A DNA stretch of 64,000 nucleotides, from assembly GCA_012719855.1 (NCBI GenBank), contig JAAXZN010000003.1, positions 1 through 64,000 on the forward strand, read 5' to 3'. Under the pieces are notes generated by a model, which was not told the origin of the DNA, made no database searches, and worked only from the letters and a program-made list of their open reading frames with translations. Position 1 is the stretch's first letter, and every line of letters begins with the position of its first letter. Made by a program: the position numbers and the translations under genes. Positions 38,896-47,943 of the stretch are shown here, piece after piece. This stretch comes from Serratia liquefaciens. Lineage in GTDB: Bacteria; Pseudomonadota; Gammaproteobacteria; Enterobacterales; Enterobacteriaceae.

Positions 38896-40062
38896 ATGTC
38901 TACAGCGGATCAGTCATTAGCAAAAAGAGTGCAGGCCGTCAGCCAACAGGCGATTGATGAAGGGCGTATTGTTGGCAGCGTGGTGCTGGTCGCGCGGCAT
39001 GGTCGCGTGGTTTACGCCAATGCCAGCGGTTATGCCGATCGTGAACAGCGGCGGCCCATGCGGCGTGAGACCCAATTTCGGCTGTCGTCGGTGTCCAAGC
39101 CTTACATTACGCTGGCGGCCATGCGTATGGTCGAACAGCAAAAGCTGGGGCTGGATGATACCGTCAGCCGTTGGCTGCCGTGGTTCATCCCGGCGCTGGC
39201 CAACGGGGTTCGTCCGCAGATTAAAATCCGTCATTTGCTGAGCCACACTGCCGGGCTGGATTACCGCCTGAGCCAGCCTGCGGAGGGACCGTATCATCGG
39301 CTCGGCATTCAAGATGGTATGGAGTTGTCTTCGTTGACGCTGGAGCAGAATTTGCGTCTGTTGGCGCAGGCGGACCTGTTGGCGGCGCCGGGCAGCGAGT
39401 TTCGCTATTCACTGGCAATCGATGTGCTGGGGGCGGTGCTGGAACAGGTGGCGGGCGAGCCCTTGCCGCAGGTGTTCAAGCACTGGGTTGCCCAACCTTT
39501 GGGGTTGCGTAATACCGGTTTTTACACCGCCGATGCCGATAATCTGGCAACGGCGTATCACGACACCGCTTCGCCGCCGGAACCTATACAAGATGGCATG
39601 TTGCTGACCCTGCCGGAAGGGTTCGGCTTCGAGATTGAACTGGCCCCCTCGCGCGCACTGGACGCTCAGGCCTATCCTTCTGGCGGCGCTGGCATGGTCG
39701 GTGATGCAGACGATGTGTTGCAGTTGGTGGAAACCTTGCGCAGTGGCAAGGAAGGCATTTTACAGCCGACCACCGCAGCGCTGATGCGTCAAGCGCATGT
39801 CGGGTCGCATGCCGAGACTCAGGGGCCTGGCTGGGGATTTGGTTTCGGCGGTGCGGTACTGGAAGATGCGCAGTTGGCAGGGACGCCTCAGCATAACGGC
39901 ACCATGCAGTGGGGCGGGGTCTATGGCCACAGTTGGTTTTACGATCCGCAAGCGGCGATTAGCGTGGTAGCCTTGACCAATACGGCCTTTGAAGGCATGA
40001 GTGGGCTTTACCCGCAACAAATCCGCGATGCTGTCTACGGGGTAAGCGAACCTACTCGCTAA
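38896..40062 (+). CDS. Serine hydrolase of the beta-lactamase (class C / EstB) superfamily
   Basis: 388-residue protein with the S65-V-S-K68 nucleophile motif (LSSVSKPY), the Tyr motif YSL in FRYSLAID (near residue 171) and a WGGVYGHSWF motif (near 340) in place of KTG. This pattern is that of EstB-type esterases and 6-aminohexanoate-hydrolase-like proteins. There is no signal peptide, so it should be cytoplasmic and an esterase or amidase rather than a resistance enzyme. Likely regulated by the divergent LysR gene. Confidence 0.85.
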   Translation: MSTADQSLAKRVQAVSQQAIDEGRIVGSVVLVARHGRVVYANASGYADREQRRPMRRETQFRLSSVSKPYITLAAMRMVEQQKLGLDDTVSRWLPWFIPALANGVRPQIKIRHLLSHTAGLDYRLSQPAEGPYHRLGIQDGMELSSLTLEQNLRLLAQADLLAAPGSEFRYSLAIDVLGAVLEQVAGEPLPQVFKHWVAQPLGLRNTGFYTADADNLATAYHDTASPPEPIQDGMLLTLPEGFGFEIELAPSRALDAQAYPSGGAGMVGDADDVLQLVETLRSGKEGILQPTTAALMRQAHVGSHAETQGPGWGFGFGGAVLEDAQLAGTPQHNGTMQWGGVYGHSWFYDPQAAISVVALTNTAFEGMSGLYPQQIRDAVYGVSEPTR

Positions 40063-40076
40063 GCATCTCCTGCTAG

Positions 40077-40394
40077 GGGTTTGGCTTCAGACAAGCTGGA
40101 TCACTGTACGCCTGGGCACTGCCGATCGCGGTTTTTTCTTCGGTAGTGGGGGCCTGGGCGTGGAATCAGGCCTCTCGCAATTTGCCGATGGTGCTGTCGG
40201 GGCAGTTAATCGCATTGGAATCGCTTTTCGCCACGTTGCTGGGATTGTTCATTCATCGACGCTTTCCCTCCTTGCCCGAAGCTGCCGGTTTGTTGGCGGT
40301 GTTAGCCGGTGCCACCGTCGCGGTGCATATTATTTTGACGATTAACGCCAGACAGGAAAGAAAGGCAAAGCAGGAAATAGGGTGCGACGGATAA
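40077..40394 (+). pseudogene. Remnant of a DMT/EamA-family transporter (C-terminal part)
   Basis: The frame opened after a stop at 40074 reads on through LYAWALPIAVFSSVVGAWAW, NQASRNLPMVLSGQLIALES and LFATLLGLFIHRRFPSLPEA to a stop at 40394. This is typical of the last three to four TM segments of EamA/RhaT-type exporters. No N-terminal part is present upstream, where the hydrolase gene ends 15 bases before. It is therefore a truncated relic; an internal start at 40146 could still give an 82-residue peptide. Confidence 0.7.
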
Positions 40395-40420
40395 AAAAGA
40401 GGCCCGATCGTCGGGCCCCT
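40392..40420 (-). terminator. Terminator of ydgA
   Basis: On the minus strand GGCCCGA-CGA-TCGGGCC (stem 7) is followed by TCTTTTTTA: a good intrinsic terminator 20 bases past the ydgA stop. Confidence 0.85.
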
Positions 40421-40437
40421 TGAGCGTGAATCAGCTT

Positions 40438-41961
40438 TTACTGTGCAGGGGCGGGTACCGCGTCCTGTGCCGGTGCGCCTTCATCCGCCGGTGCGCCCAA
40501 CAGGCCGAACATACCGATGAATTCCTGCAGCGACATTTTGTTGCCGTTCAGATCAACCTGGTTATCGGCGTAGTGGAAGCTGCTGCCGATCACGTCGTCT
40601 TTCAGGGTGGTCAGTTTGAACATCTGGCCCATTGCCGCCAGCCCTTGCACCTGCTGTTGCGCCAGTTTCTGCGCTTCTTCCGCGCTGTAACCCTGCAACA
40701 ATGCGGTTTGCGAAGTGGTTTCGGTGGCCATCGCCACTGGAATGCTCAGAGTGGCATCCAGTTTTTTCACCGAGCGGGCTACCTGTTGATCCGGTGACTC
40801 GGCAGGAGACCCAGCTTGAGCCGGATCGGTCAGATCCAGATTCAGGGTAAAGGTACTTTCACCCTTGCTGTTTTTCCAGCTCAGCGGCGCGATGCTGATG
40901 GACGGATTGCCCTTCAACAACAGCGGCAGGTTTTGCAACAGAATGTCGGTGGTTTGCTGCTGGTATGCGACAGGATCCATCGTTTGCGCCTGTTGCAGCA
41001 TGGTCATCGCCTGTTGGTTGTAACGGTCGGCGAACTCTTTCAGCGATTTGGCGTCCAGCTGGTCGATTTTCAGCGACAGTTTGCCGGAACCGAAGTCGCT
41101 GTTTTGGACCTTCAGCGAATCAATGGTGTAATCAAGCTGACCGTTCAGGTTGGTGCCTTTCTCACCGAATTGGCTTGCCAGCTTGAAGCCGTCCAGCAAC
41201 AGGGTGTCTTTGCCGTCAACGGCGACCTTGATTTGCTTGAGCACCAGATCCTGGTTGCCCAGGCTGAGATCAAACTGGCCGGCATGGGTCTGGCTTTTGA
41301 GCGAGGTGCCCAGCAACTGGACCTGCTCGGTCTGACCGAACTGATTAGGGCCGCTGATCACGGCGCTGTCGCTGCTGGCATCCAGGGTGATGGCTTTCAT
41401 GTCGCGTGACACATCGGCATTGATGGTCGCACCGCTAAACTTCAGCGCCGACTTGTCTTTTTGGTAATCCAGCGGGATCACGTCAATGGCGGACGAGGTG
41501 TCACCGTTGTAGGAAATGCGAGATTCAGCGGTAAACAGCGACTTGCCCTTGGTGATGTCAAACAGGCCTTTGGTCGCCGGGGTGTTTTCCAGTTCTGTGT
41601 GCACCGAGGCCATGCTTGGCAGCAGGTTGAATTTTTTCAATTGAGCAAACGGGAAGGGACCATGGTCGATGGTTTCCTGGAACGCCACTTCGTCACCCGG
41701 CTTCAGCGGAGCATCGTCGGTAGTGACGCTGCCATCGGCACGCAGCACATAGCGAATTTTACTGCTGAAAATACCGCGCTGATAATTTTCATAACCCAGT
41801 TTAACGCCGGCTTTCGGCAGATAGGCTTTCAGCTGGCTGTTGGCGTTATCAACCACTTCACCCATCCGTTGTTCGATCAGTTTGCCGGTGTACCAGGAAG
41901 CCCCGGTCCATGCCGCGCCAAGAACCACAATGACGCTAACAGCGACTAACGATTTTTTCAT
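40438..41961 (-). CDS. ydgA: DUF945 family protein YdgA
   Basis: 507-residue protein with an N-terminal membrane anchor (MKKSLVAVSVIVVLGAAWTG) and a large periplasmic DUF945 region rich in beta-strand repeats. It matches E. coli YdgA in start, length and position next to manA. Function is not established. The ATG at 41961 was chosen over one four residues earlier that overlaps the AAGGA. Confidence 0.92.
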   Translation of the reverse strand: MKKSLVAVSVIVVLGAAWTGASWYTGKLIEQRMGEVVDNANSQLKAYLPKAGVKLGYENYQRGIFSSKIRYVLRADGSVTTDDAPLKPGDEVAFQETIDHGPFPFAQLKKFNLLPSMASVHTELENTPATKGLFDITKGKSLFTAESRISYNGDTSSAIDVIPLDYQKDKSALKFSGATINADVSRDMKAITLDASSDSAVISGPNQFGQTEQVQLLGTSLKSQTHAGQFDLSLGNQDLVLKQIKVAVDGKDTLLLDGFKLASQFGEKGTNLNGQLDYTIDSLKVQNSDFGSGKLSLKIDQLDAKSLKEFADRYNQQAMTMLQQAQTMDPVAYQQQTTDILLQNLPLLLKGNPSISIAPLSWKNSKGESTFTLNLDLTDPAQAGSPAESPDQQVARSVKKLDATLSIPVAMATETTSQTALLQGYSAEEAQKLAQQQVQGLAAMGQMFKLTTLKDDVIGSSFHYADNQVDLNGNKMSLQEFIGMFGLLGAPADEGAPAQDAVPAPAQ

Positions 41962-42023
41962 AGTTCTGTTCATCCTTAATTAAGCCATCTGTCTCTCGCA
42001 GATGGATGGGCAAATTTGGGCCA

Positions 42024-42050
42024 ACAAAAAAACGCCCGCAGGCGTTTAAT
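42024..42050 (-). terminator. Terminator of manA
   Basis: Minus strand AAACGCC-TGCG-GGCGTTTTTTT: stem of 6-7 bp followed by a seven-T run. Strong intrinsic terminator. Confidence 0.92.
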
Positions 42051-42103
42051 TGTGAAGGTAAGCCACTCTTTCAGCAACTAATTTGCGGAAATTTACCGAG
42101 CGT

Positions 42104-43282
42104 TTACGCCAACAGATTATAAACACGCGCGATTCGACCGGTGCCACTGACGCTGACCGGCGATTCGAAAGCGCCGATAAAGCAGGATTCACCGGGCTTA
42201 AGCACCAGTTGCTGATCCTGTTTGCTCAGCAGCGCTTCACCTTCAACGCAGAAAACAATGGCCGCGCTATCTTGCGCCAACGCCTGTGGGGCGGCGGAAA
42301 GATCGTGCAGCGAGAAGGCGAAATCCTCTACCGGGATCGGGAAGAACAGCTCGTCACCCCGTTTTTGCGGCTGGGTCAGCAGCCCCGAAGCCGGTTGCGG
42401 GCGGAACTGCAGGTTGGCCAACAGTTCCGGGATGTCGATGAATTTTGGCGTAAGACCGGCGCGCAGCACGTTGTCCGAGTTGGCCATCACTTCCAGCGCC
42501 ACGCCTTTCAGGTAAGCATGTGGCGTTTCGGCATACAGGAACATCGCTTCGCCCGGTTGCAACTTCACCACGTTCAGCAGCAGCGGCGAGAACAGGCCGC
42601 TGTCATCCGGATAGAAACCGGCAATGAAGCGCACCGTGTCCCAGGTTTCACCCTGTTGGTTATTCAGCGCGGCTTTCAACACCCCCAGCGCCAGCGATTT
42701 CTGCTCGCCGCTCATCGCCAACAGGCTGGCAAACAGAGCCGACAGATGGCTGACATCCGGTTGTTGCAGGAAGGCAGCGATATCATGGTGTGCACCGGCA
42801 ATCGGCTGCAGCAGGGAAACAATGTCCGACAGTTCGCGGAAGCCATTCATCGCCAGGAAAGGCGTCAGGGCAAATACCAGCTCCGGCTTGTGATTGGGAT
42901 CCTTGTAATTGCGCTCGGCCGCATCCAGCGGAATGCCGGCCGCGTTTTCTTTGGCGAAGCCCGTTACGGCGGCGGATTTGCTTGGATGCACCTGAATCGA
43001 CAACGGCTGATCGGCGCACAGCACTTTGAACAAGAACGGCAACTCGCCGAAACGACGCGCTACTTCGGCCCCCAGCTGCTTAGGCTGATCTTCATCAATA
43101 ACATCGCGCAGCGAGCGCAAATTACCGTCGGTACCGGCCACGCGAGAGCTGCTCTTCGGGTGAGCCCCCATCCACAGTTCCGCCATCGGCAGCCCTTGTG
43201 GGTTGGCAATGCCATACAGCTGGGTTAACGCGTCGTGGCTGCCCCATGCATAGTTTTGCACTGCGTTGGTCATTTTTTGCAT
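42104..43282 (-). CDS. manA: Mannose-6-phosphate isomerase
   Basis: Zinc enzyme interconverting mannose 6-phosphate and fructose 6-phosphate (392 residues). Zn-site motifs LSIQVHPSK, HKPELVFAL and AETPHAYLKG are intact. Start MQKMTNAVQNYAWG at 43282 aligns with E. coli; upstream in-frame ATGs give non-homologous extensions. The order ydgA-manA-fumC is as in E. coli, except that fumA is missing. Confidence 0.97.
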   Translation of the reverse strand: MQKMTNAVQNYAWGSHDALTQLYGIANPQGLPMAELWMGAHPKSSSRVAGTDGNLRSLRDVIDEDQPKQLGAEVARRFGELPFLFKVLCADQPLSIQVHPSKSAAVTGFAKENAAGIPLDAAERNYKDPNHKPELVFALTPFLAMNGFRELSDIVSLLQPIAGAHHDIAAFLQQPDVSHLSALFASLLAMSGEQKSLALGVLKAALNNQQGETWDTVRFIAGFYPDDSGLFSPLLLNVVKLQPGEAMFLYAETPHAYLKGVALEVMANSDNVLRAGLTPKFIDIPELLANLQFRPQPASGLLTQPQKRGDELFFPIPVEDFAFSLHDLSAAPQALAQDSAAIVFCVEGEALLSKQDQQLVLKPGESCFIGAFESPVSVSGTGRIARVYNLLA

Positions 43283-43807
43283 TTTGATAAACATCCTTTG
43301 CATTCGCCGCCAGGTGACGGTAATTGGCTGACTGTAAAACAAATAAATTTTGTGCGTCTTATCCTACACCCGAAAGAGGGTGAATAAATGGTGCGCGATC
43401 AAACAAGTGGCGCAGTGGTCGGCGGTAAAGGTATTCGCGCCGGGCTGCAGCTCAGGGTGGGTAAAGTATAACGAGATAACGACCTCTGTCACCCTCCAGA
43501 TATCGCTGATCATCGGCCCGAACGGTTTAAAAAACGCCATTTTCGTTTGCGGGCGAGTCGGCTGTGGCAATAACAAATTTTCATATGGCCTGAGCTCACA
43601 TATAAATGTCATTTCTTGGCTTTATTTATACGTAATATTTCAAGCTGTGTTTTTTGACGCAAATTATTACCTGCTGAATATCTCTATCACCATAATGATT
43701 TGGTTTGAATTGCCAACCACACGAATGGCTTAAATTAACGGATGGCACCGCTATACAGTGCAGGCCAATAAAATGGTTCTCCGATTATTCCTAACGCCGA
43801 GGCGCTA
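43283..43807. other. AT-rich intergenic region upstream of manA
   Basis: About 525 bases separating divergent manA and the small exported-protein gene. An open frame of about 127 codons on the plus strand (43350-43733) has no family resemblance and poor composition, so I do not call it. The region should hold promoters for both neighbours; none could be fixed. Confidence 0.4.
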
Positions 43808-44140
43808 ATGAAAAAATTTTTGCTGGTTCTGCTGAAGTGTACTTCCGGTGCCAATGCGGCCGTGGTGGTGACCCATGCTTACGGTTACGGTGTCCGCCCG
43901 GTTGTCGTTGCACCTCGTCCGGTGGTGGTGGTACCGCGCCCGGTGGTGATCGCACCGGCTCCGGTGGTGGTGACGTCAGCACCAGTGGTGACTACCGCGC
44001 CAGTAGCCCACCCGGTTGCCGCCGTGGTCGGAGCGGTAGGGGCGGGAGTCTACCGTCATAATGAACGCCAGGATGCCTATGACGAAATCAATCACCTGCA
44101 AGACCAAAGAATTAATGCTTATAATCAACATCACCCTTAA
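43808..44140 (+). CDS. Small Val/Pro-rich exported protein of unknown function
   Basis: 110 residues. N-terminus MKKFLLVLLKCTSGANAAVV looks like a signal peptide with a cleavage near ANA, although the Lys/Cys in its centre is unusual. The middle consists of about six Val/Pro-rich units of the type VVVAPRPVVVVPRP. The C-terminus is a charged helix (HNERQDAYDEINHLQDQRIN). Similar short repeat proteins of unknown role occur in enterobacteria. A clear terminator follows. Confidence 0.72.
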   Translation: MKKFLLVLLKCTSGANAAVVVTHAYGYGVRPVVVAPRPVVVVPRPVVIAPAPVVVTSAPVVTTAPVAHPVAAVVGAVGAGVYRHNERQDAYDEINHLQDQRINAYNQHHP

Positions 44141-44166
44141 TTCCCGCGTGAGAAATTAATAAAGAG

Positions 44167-44187
44167 AGCGCCAGCCGGCGCTTTTTC
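44167..44187 (+). terminator. Terminator after the Val/Pro-rich gene
   Basis: AGCGCC-AGCC-GGCGCT followed by TTTTCT, 27 bases past the stop. Confidence 0.85.
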
Positions 44188-44400
44188 TATTGTTGGCACT
44201 CAGCGATGTCATGAAAAGGCCGGGGTGACCCGTCAGAAAATAATATCCGTACAATCACCCTGACAATGGAAGAAAAATGCTGTGAGGCAACTCTCTTAAT
44301 GCGAATAGTTATTATGTCACTATACTGGATGGGTGTGTCGGCGGGCTCGCGCGCGCTGGCGTAATCGTACATTTTTAGGAATTGTACTAAGGAGATAGTG

Positions 44401-45798
44401 ATGGCAGCCGTTCGTATTGAAAAAGACTCTATGGGACCCATCGAAGTGCCGGCCGATCGGTTATGGGGTGCACAAACGCAGCGTTCCCTGGAGCACTTCC
44501 GCATTTCTTCCGAAAAGATGCCGACCGCGTTGATTCATGCGCTGGCATTGACCAAACGCGCCGCTGCCAGCGTGAATATGGACCTGGGGCTGCTGCCTGC
44601 GGAGCGGGCCAACGCCATTATCAGCGCCGCCGATGAGGTGCTGGCTGACCAGCATACGAACGAGTTCCCGCTGTCGATCTGGCAAACCGGCTCCGGTACC
44701 CAGACCAACATGAACATGAATGAAGTGCTGGCCAACCGCGCCAGCGAGCTGTTGGGGGGCGTGCGTGGGGAAGAGCGGCGGATCCATCCGAACGACGATG
44801 TGAACAAGAGCCAAAGCTCCAATGACGTGTTCCCGACGGCGATGCACGTGGCGGCGGTGATCGCCGTGCGCGAACATCTGATCCCCGAGCTGAAAGTGCT
44901 GCATAAAACCCTGAGCGACAAAGCGGAAGCCTATCGCGATATCGTCAAAATTGGCCGCACCCATTTACAGGATGCCACGCCGCTGACCCTGGGGCAGGAG
45001 ATTTCCGGCTGGGCGGCGATGTTGGCGCACAACCTGCAGCATATTGAAGCCAGCATTCCACATATTTGCGAACTGGCGCTGGGCGGCACCGCCGTGGGCA
45101 CCGGTTTGAACACGCATCCGGAATACGCGGTTCGCGTAGCCAAGGCCCTGGCCGATCTGACCCGGCAGCCGTTTGTCACCGCTCCTAACAAATTTGAAGC
45201 GCTGGCCACCTGCGACGCACTGGTGCACGGCCATGGCGCATTGAAAGGGCTGGCGGCTTCGCTGATGAAAATTGCCAATGACGTGCGCTGGCTCTCTTCC
45301 GGCCCACGTTGCGGCATTGGCGAGATCTCGATCCCGGAAAACGAGCCGGGCAGCTCCATTATGCCGGGCAAGGTCAACCCAACCCAGTGTGAAGCGATGA
45401 CCATGCTGTGTGCTCAGGTGCTGGGCAATGATGTGGCCGTCAATATTGGCGGTGCCTCCGGTAACTTTGAGCTAAACGTGTTCCGGCCTATGGTGATCCA
45501 CAACTATCTGCAGTCGATCCGCCTGCTGGCTGACGGCATGCAGGGCTTTAATGAGCATTGTGCTGTGGGCATTGAACCGAATCGCGATCGCATCAGCCAG
45601 TTGCTTAATGAGTCGCTGATGCTGGTTACCGCGCTGAACACGCATATCGGCTATGACAAAGCGGCCGAAATTGCCAAGAAAGCGCATAAGGAAGGCCTGA
45701 CGCTGAAAGCCTCCGCGTTGAAGCTGGGCTACCTGACCGAAGAGCAGTTCGACCTGTGGGTACGTCCGGAAGACATGGTTGGCAGCATGAAGAAATAA
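44401..45798 (+). CDS. fumC: Fumarate hydratase class II
   Basis: Iron-independent TCA-cycle fumarase (465 residues). Signature [15 protein letters not shown] and the catalytic [14 protein letters not shown] segment are intact. The ATG at 44401 lies 6 bases after AAGGAG. In E. coli fumC is SoxS-induced and lies next to tus; here two small genes separate them. fumA is absent. Confidence 0.98.
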   Translation: MAAVRIEKDSMGPIEVPADRLWGAQTQRSLEHFRISSEKMPTALIHALALTKRAAASVNMDLGLLPAERANAIISAADEVLADQHTNEFPLSIWQTGSGTQTNMNMNEVLANRASELLGGVRGEERRIHPNDDVNKSQSSNDVFPTAMHVAAVIAVREHLIPELKVLHKTLSDKAEAYRDIVKIGRTHLQDATPLTLGQEISGWAAMLAHNLQHIEASIPHICELALGGTAVGTGLNTHPEYAVRVAKALADLTRQPFVTAPNKFEALATCDALVHGHGALKGLAASLMKIANDVRWLSSGPRCGIGEISIPENEPGSSIMPGKVNPTQCEAMTMLCAQVLGNDVAVNIGGASGNFELNVFRPMVIHNYLQSIRLLADGMQGFNEHCAVGIEPNRDRISQLLNESLMLVTALNTHIGYDKAAEIAKKAHKEGLTLKASALKLGYLTEEQFDLWVRPEDMVGSMKK

Positions 45799-45819
45799 TT
45801 GATTGCTCGGCTTGTAAAG

Positions 45820-45843
45820 GGCTTACTGAGGTAAGCCTTTTTT
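45820..45843 (+). terminator. Terminator of fumC
   Basis: GGCTTAC-TGAG-GTAAGCC followed by TTTTTT: 7-bp stem, strong T-run. Confidence 0.92.
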
Positions 45844-45856
45844 ATGGAGAAAATGC

Positions 45857-46546
45857 ATGTCACGCACCGAGCGTCTACTCGATCTGATGCAGATCCTGCG
45901 ACGGCATCGCTACCCGGTTGCCGGCCACGCGTTGGCGCAGGAAATGAATATCAGCATGCGCACGCTGTACCGCGATATCGCCACCTTGCAACAGCAGGGC
46001 GCCGAGATTGTTGGGGAGGCGGGAGTGGGGTATGTGCTGCGACCGGGGTTTATGCTGCCGCCGATGATGTTCTCACAGCAGGAAATTGAAGCGCTGGTGT
46101 TGGGCATGCGCTGGGTAGGCCGCCGGGGCGACAGTCAGTTGGCCGAAGCGGCAAGTAATGCCCTGGTGAAAATTGCCGACGTGCTGCCGGCAGCATTACG
46201 CGACGAGCTAGAGGCCAGCACGTTGTTGATTGGCCCATTGGACCTGATCAAGGTAGCGGACGAAACCCTGGTGCTGCTCCGCGAAGTCATTCGCCAGGAA
46301 CGCAAACTCGAGGTGCATTACTGCGATAACGACGGCAATGAAAGCGAGCGTATCCTCTGGCCTTTTGCCCTCGGCTATTTTGAGCAGGCGAGGATGCTGG
46401 TGGCCTGGTGTGAACTGCGTCAGTCATTCCGCCATTTTCGTCTCGATCGTATCCGGCTGGCTACGTCGCTGGCGCAACGCTATCCAGGTGGTCGCCGCCT
46501 GCTGATGAAAGAGTGGCATCAATCACAGGGCATCCCTTCGCAGTAA
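45857..46546 (+). CDS. YafY-type HTH/WYL-domain regulator
   Basis: 229-residue regulator. Helix-turn-helix of the DeoR/HTH_11 type near residues 19-45 (GHALAQEMNISMRTLYRDIA) and a C-terminal WYL domain (WPFALGYFEQARMLVAWCE). WYL proteins sense small ligands or nucleic acids. GGAG lies 7 bases before the ATG. The VOC-protein gene follows by 89 bases and may be in the same transcript. Confidence 0.86.
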   Translation: MSRTERLLDLMQILRRHRYPVAGHALAQEMNISMRTLYRDIATLQQQGAEIVGEAGVGYVLRPGFMLPPMMFSQQEIEALVLGMRWVGRRGDSQLAEAASNALVKIADVLPAALRDELEASTLLIGPLDLIKVADETLVLLREVIRQERKLEVHYCDNDGNESERILWPFALGYFEQARMLVAWCELRQSFRHFRLDRIRLATSLAQRYPGGRRLLMKEWHQSQGIPSQ

Positions 46547-46635
46547 TCCCACACTGCTGCCAAAAACTGTCAGTAGGGGCGATTAGCCTTAAGGTCTCGG
46601 GAGCCAACCGGTTCTCTCACCCAAAGGTTAATGCG

Positions 46636-47004
46636 ATGACAACCCCAAATATGACTCTTCTCTATGTCGATAACCCGGAACAAAGCGCCTTTTTCTACCG
46701 TCAGTTACTGGGGCAGGAGGCGGTGGAGCTTTCACCCACTTTTGCGCTGTTTGTATTGAGTAACGGCCTCAAGCTGGCGATGTGGTCGAAACATACCGTC
46801 CAACCGAATGCGACAGCGGCCGGCGGCGGTGGTGAGCTCGGTTTTCTGTGCGAATTGCCGCAGCAGGTGGACGCGCTTTATCAGCAGTGGCGCGACCGGG
46901 GGCTGAACATTATTCAGCCGCCGGTAACGCTGGACTTCGGCCATAGCTTCGTCGCCACCGATCCTGACGGCCACCGTCTGCGGGTTTACAGCCTCAGCGA
47001 GTAG
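46636..47004 (+). CDS. VOC (glyoxalase/bleomycin-resistance) family protein
   Basis: 122-residue protein with the beta-alpha-beta-beta-beta repeats of the vicinal-oxygen-chelate fold: LLYVDNPEQSAFFYRQLLG at the start and TLDFGHSFVATDPDGHRLRV at the end. Similar to phenazine-antibiotic-resistance-like proteins. Substrate unknown. Start at 46636 has AAAGG upstream; the longer frame to 46513 overlaps the preceding gene and lacks homology. It overlaps convergent tus by 11 bases. Confidence 0.85.
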   Translation: MTTPNMTLLYVDNPEQSAFFYRQLLGQEAVELSPTFALFVLSNGLKLAMWSKHTVQPNATAAGGGGELGFLCELPQQVDALYQQWRDRGLNIIQPPVTLDFGHSFVATDPDGHRLRVYSLSE

Positions 47005-47932
47005 GGGCGTCGGTATACAGGTGGAGCCGTTTGACCAGCAACCTCAACGGCTTGGCGTCCGGTTTGTATTTGTGTTTGACCGTCGCCGCGTCGTAATTGA
47101 GCAGTTCGCCAATCTTCGGCACCTGGGCGCCATTTTCCACCTGGCATAGCGCAATCAGCGGCAGCGGGCAGGGGTGCTGCACCTGTTTTTGCTGCGGCTG
47201 ATACCAGACCCGGGCAATGGGTTGAACCTTCACGGGGCGCTTGATTTTCAGCGCCGCATGCTGGGGCAGGCGGCTGACATCATCGATCTCACGGCTGACC
47301 AGTTCTGCCCACTGTTCACGGTTATGCGGCGGTACGGCACGACCGGCTTTCAGGCTCTTTTCCAGCTGCGCCAGAATATCGTCGCGCTTTACGTTCTTGA
47401 TAATGTGCTTGTTGGCCCAGCCGAAACGCACCGAGTCCGGATCCGTCAGAAGGGTCAGGCTGCGGTAGGCACTGAGCGTGATCAAACCATGCAGATGGGT
47501 ATGGACGAAGTCAAAGCGTTGTTCCGGCGCCAGGCCGGAATCGACGGTAATAATCTGTTCCAGCTCGGCCTTCAGCCGGTTTATCAGACCAATTTGCGTC
47601 TGGATCTGCAGATATTCCGGCTGCTCTACCGCCAGGCAAATAACGCCGGGCAGGCGTACCGCCGCCTTGCTGCTGACGTTGTGTTTATTGTGATGGATAA
47701 ACAACCGCTGATAATGCTCGAGCGCCAGGTCGCGTGCGGCCTGGCCGATATGCTGCTCGACGGCAATCTGTTCTACCGTCGCATGTTCTTTGCCTTTCTC
47801 GATTTCCGGCAGGCTGAACACCCGACCGGCCAGCAAACGCAACGGTAAAACCTGCTGGTGGAGGGCTGTCAGCGCCTGTTCCAGTTGGTTAAAACAACCA
47901 TTCATCCTGCCAATTAAATCGTATTTATCCAT
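46994..47932 (-). CDS. tus: Replication terminus site-binding protein Tus
   Basis: 312-residue polar fork-arrest protein that binds Ter sites and blocks the DnaB helicase. It retains the DNA-contacting core of E. coli Tus: SSKAAVRLPGV, RFGWANKHIIKN, KIKRPVKVQPIARVWY and QKQVQH, and the end GELLNYDAATV. A Ter site lies 11 bases before its start, as TerB does in E. coli, where it autoregulates tus. Confidence 0.97.
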   Translation of the reverse strand: MDKYDLIGRMNGCFNQLEQALTALHQQVLPLRLLAGRVFSLPEIEKGKEHATVEQIAVEQHIGQAARDLALEHYQRLFIHHNKHNVSSKAAVRLPGVICLAVEQPEYLQIQTQIGLINRLKAELEQIITVDSGLAPEQRFDFVHTHLHGLITLSAYRSLTLLTDPDSVRFGWANKHIIKNVKRDDILAQLEKSLKAGRAVPPHNREQWAELVSREIDDVSRLPQHAALKIKRPVKVQPIARVWYQPQQKQVQHPCPLPLIALCQVENGAQVPKIGELLNYDAATVKHKYKPDAKPLRLLVKRLHLYTDAPTR

Positions 47933-47943
47933 CTGGCACCTCT

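Noticed and set aside
42083-43228. 381-codon plus-strand frame opposite manA
   Set aside because: Antisense shadow of an unmistakable mannose-6-phosphate isomerase.
43350-43733. 127-codon plus-strand frame upstream of the VP-rich gene
   Set aside because: No ribosome-binding site, no recognisable domain, composition unlike neighbouring proteins; a second frame on the other strand (43364-43612) is equally weak.
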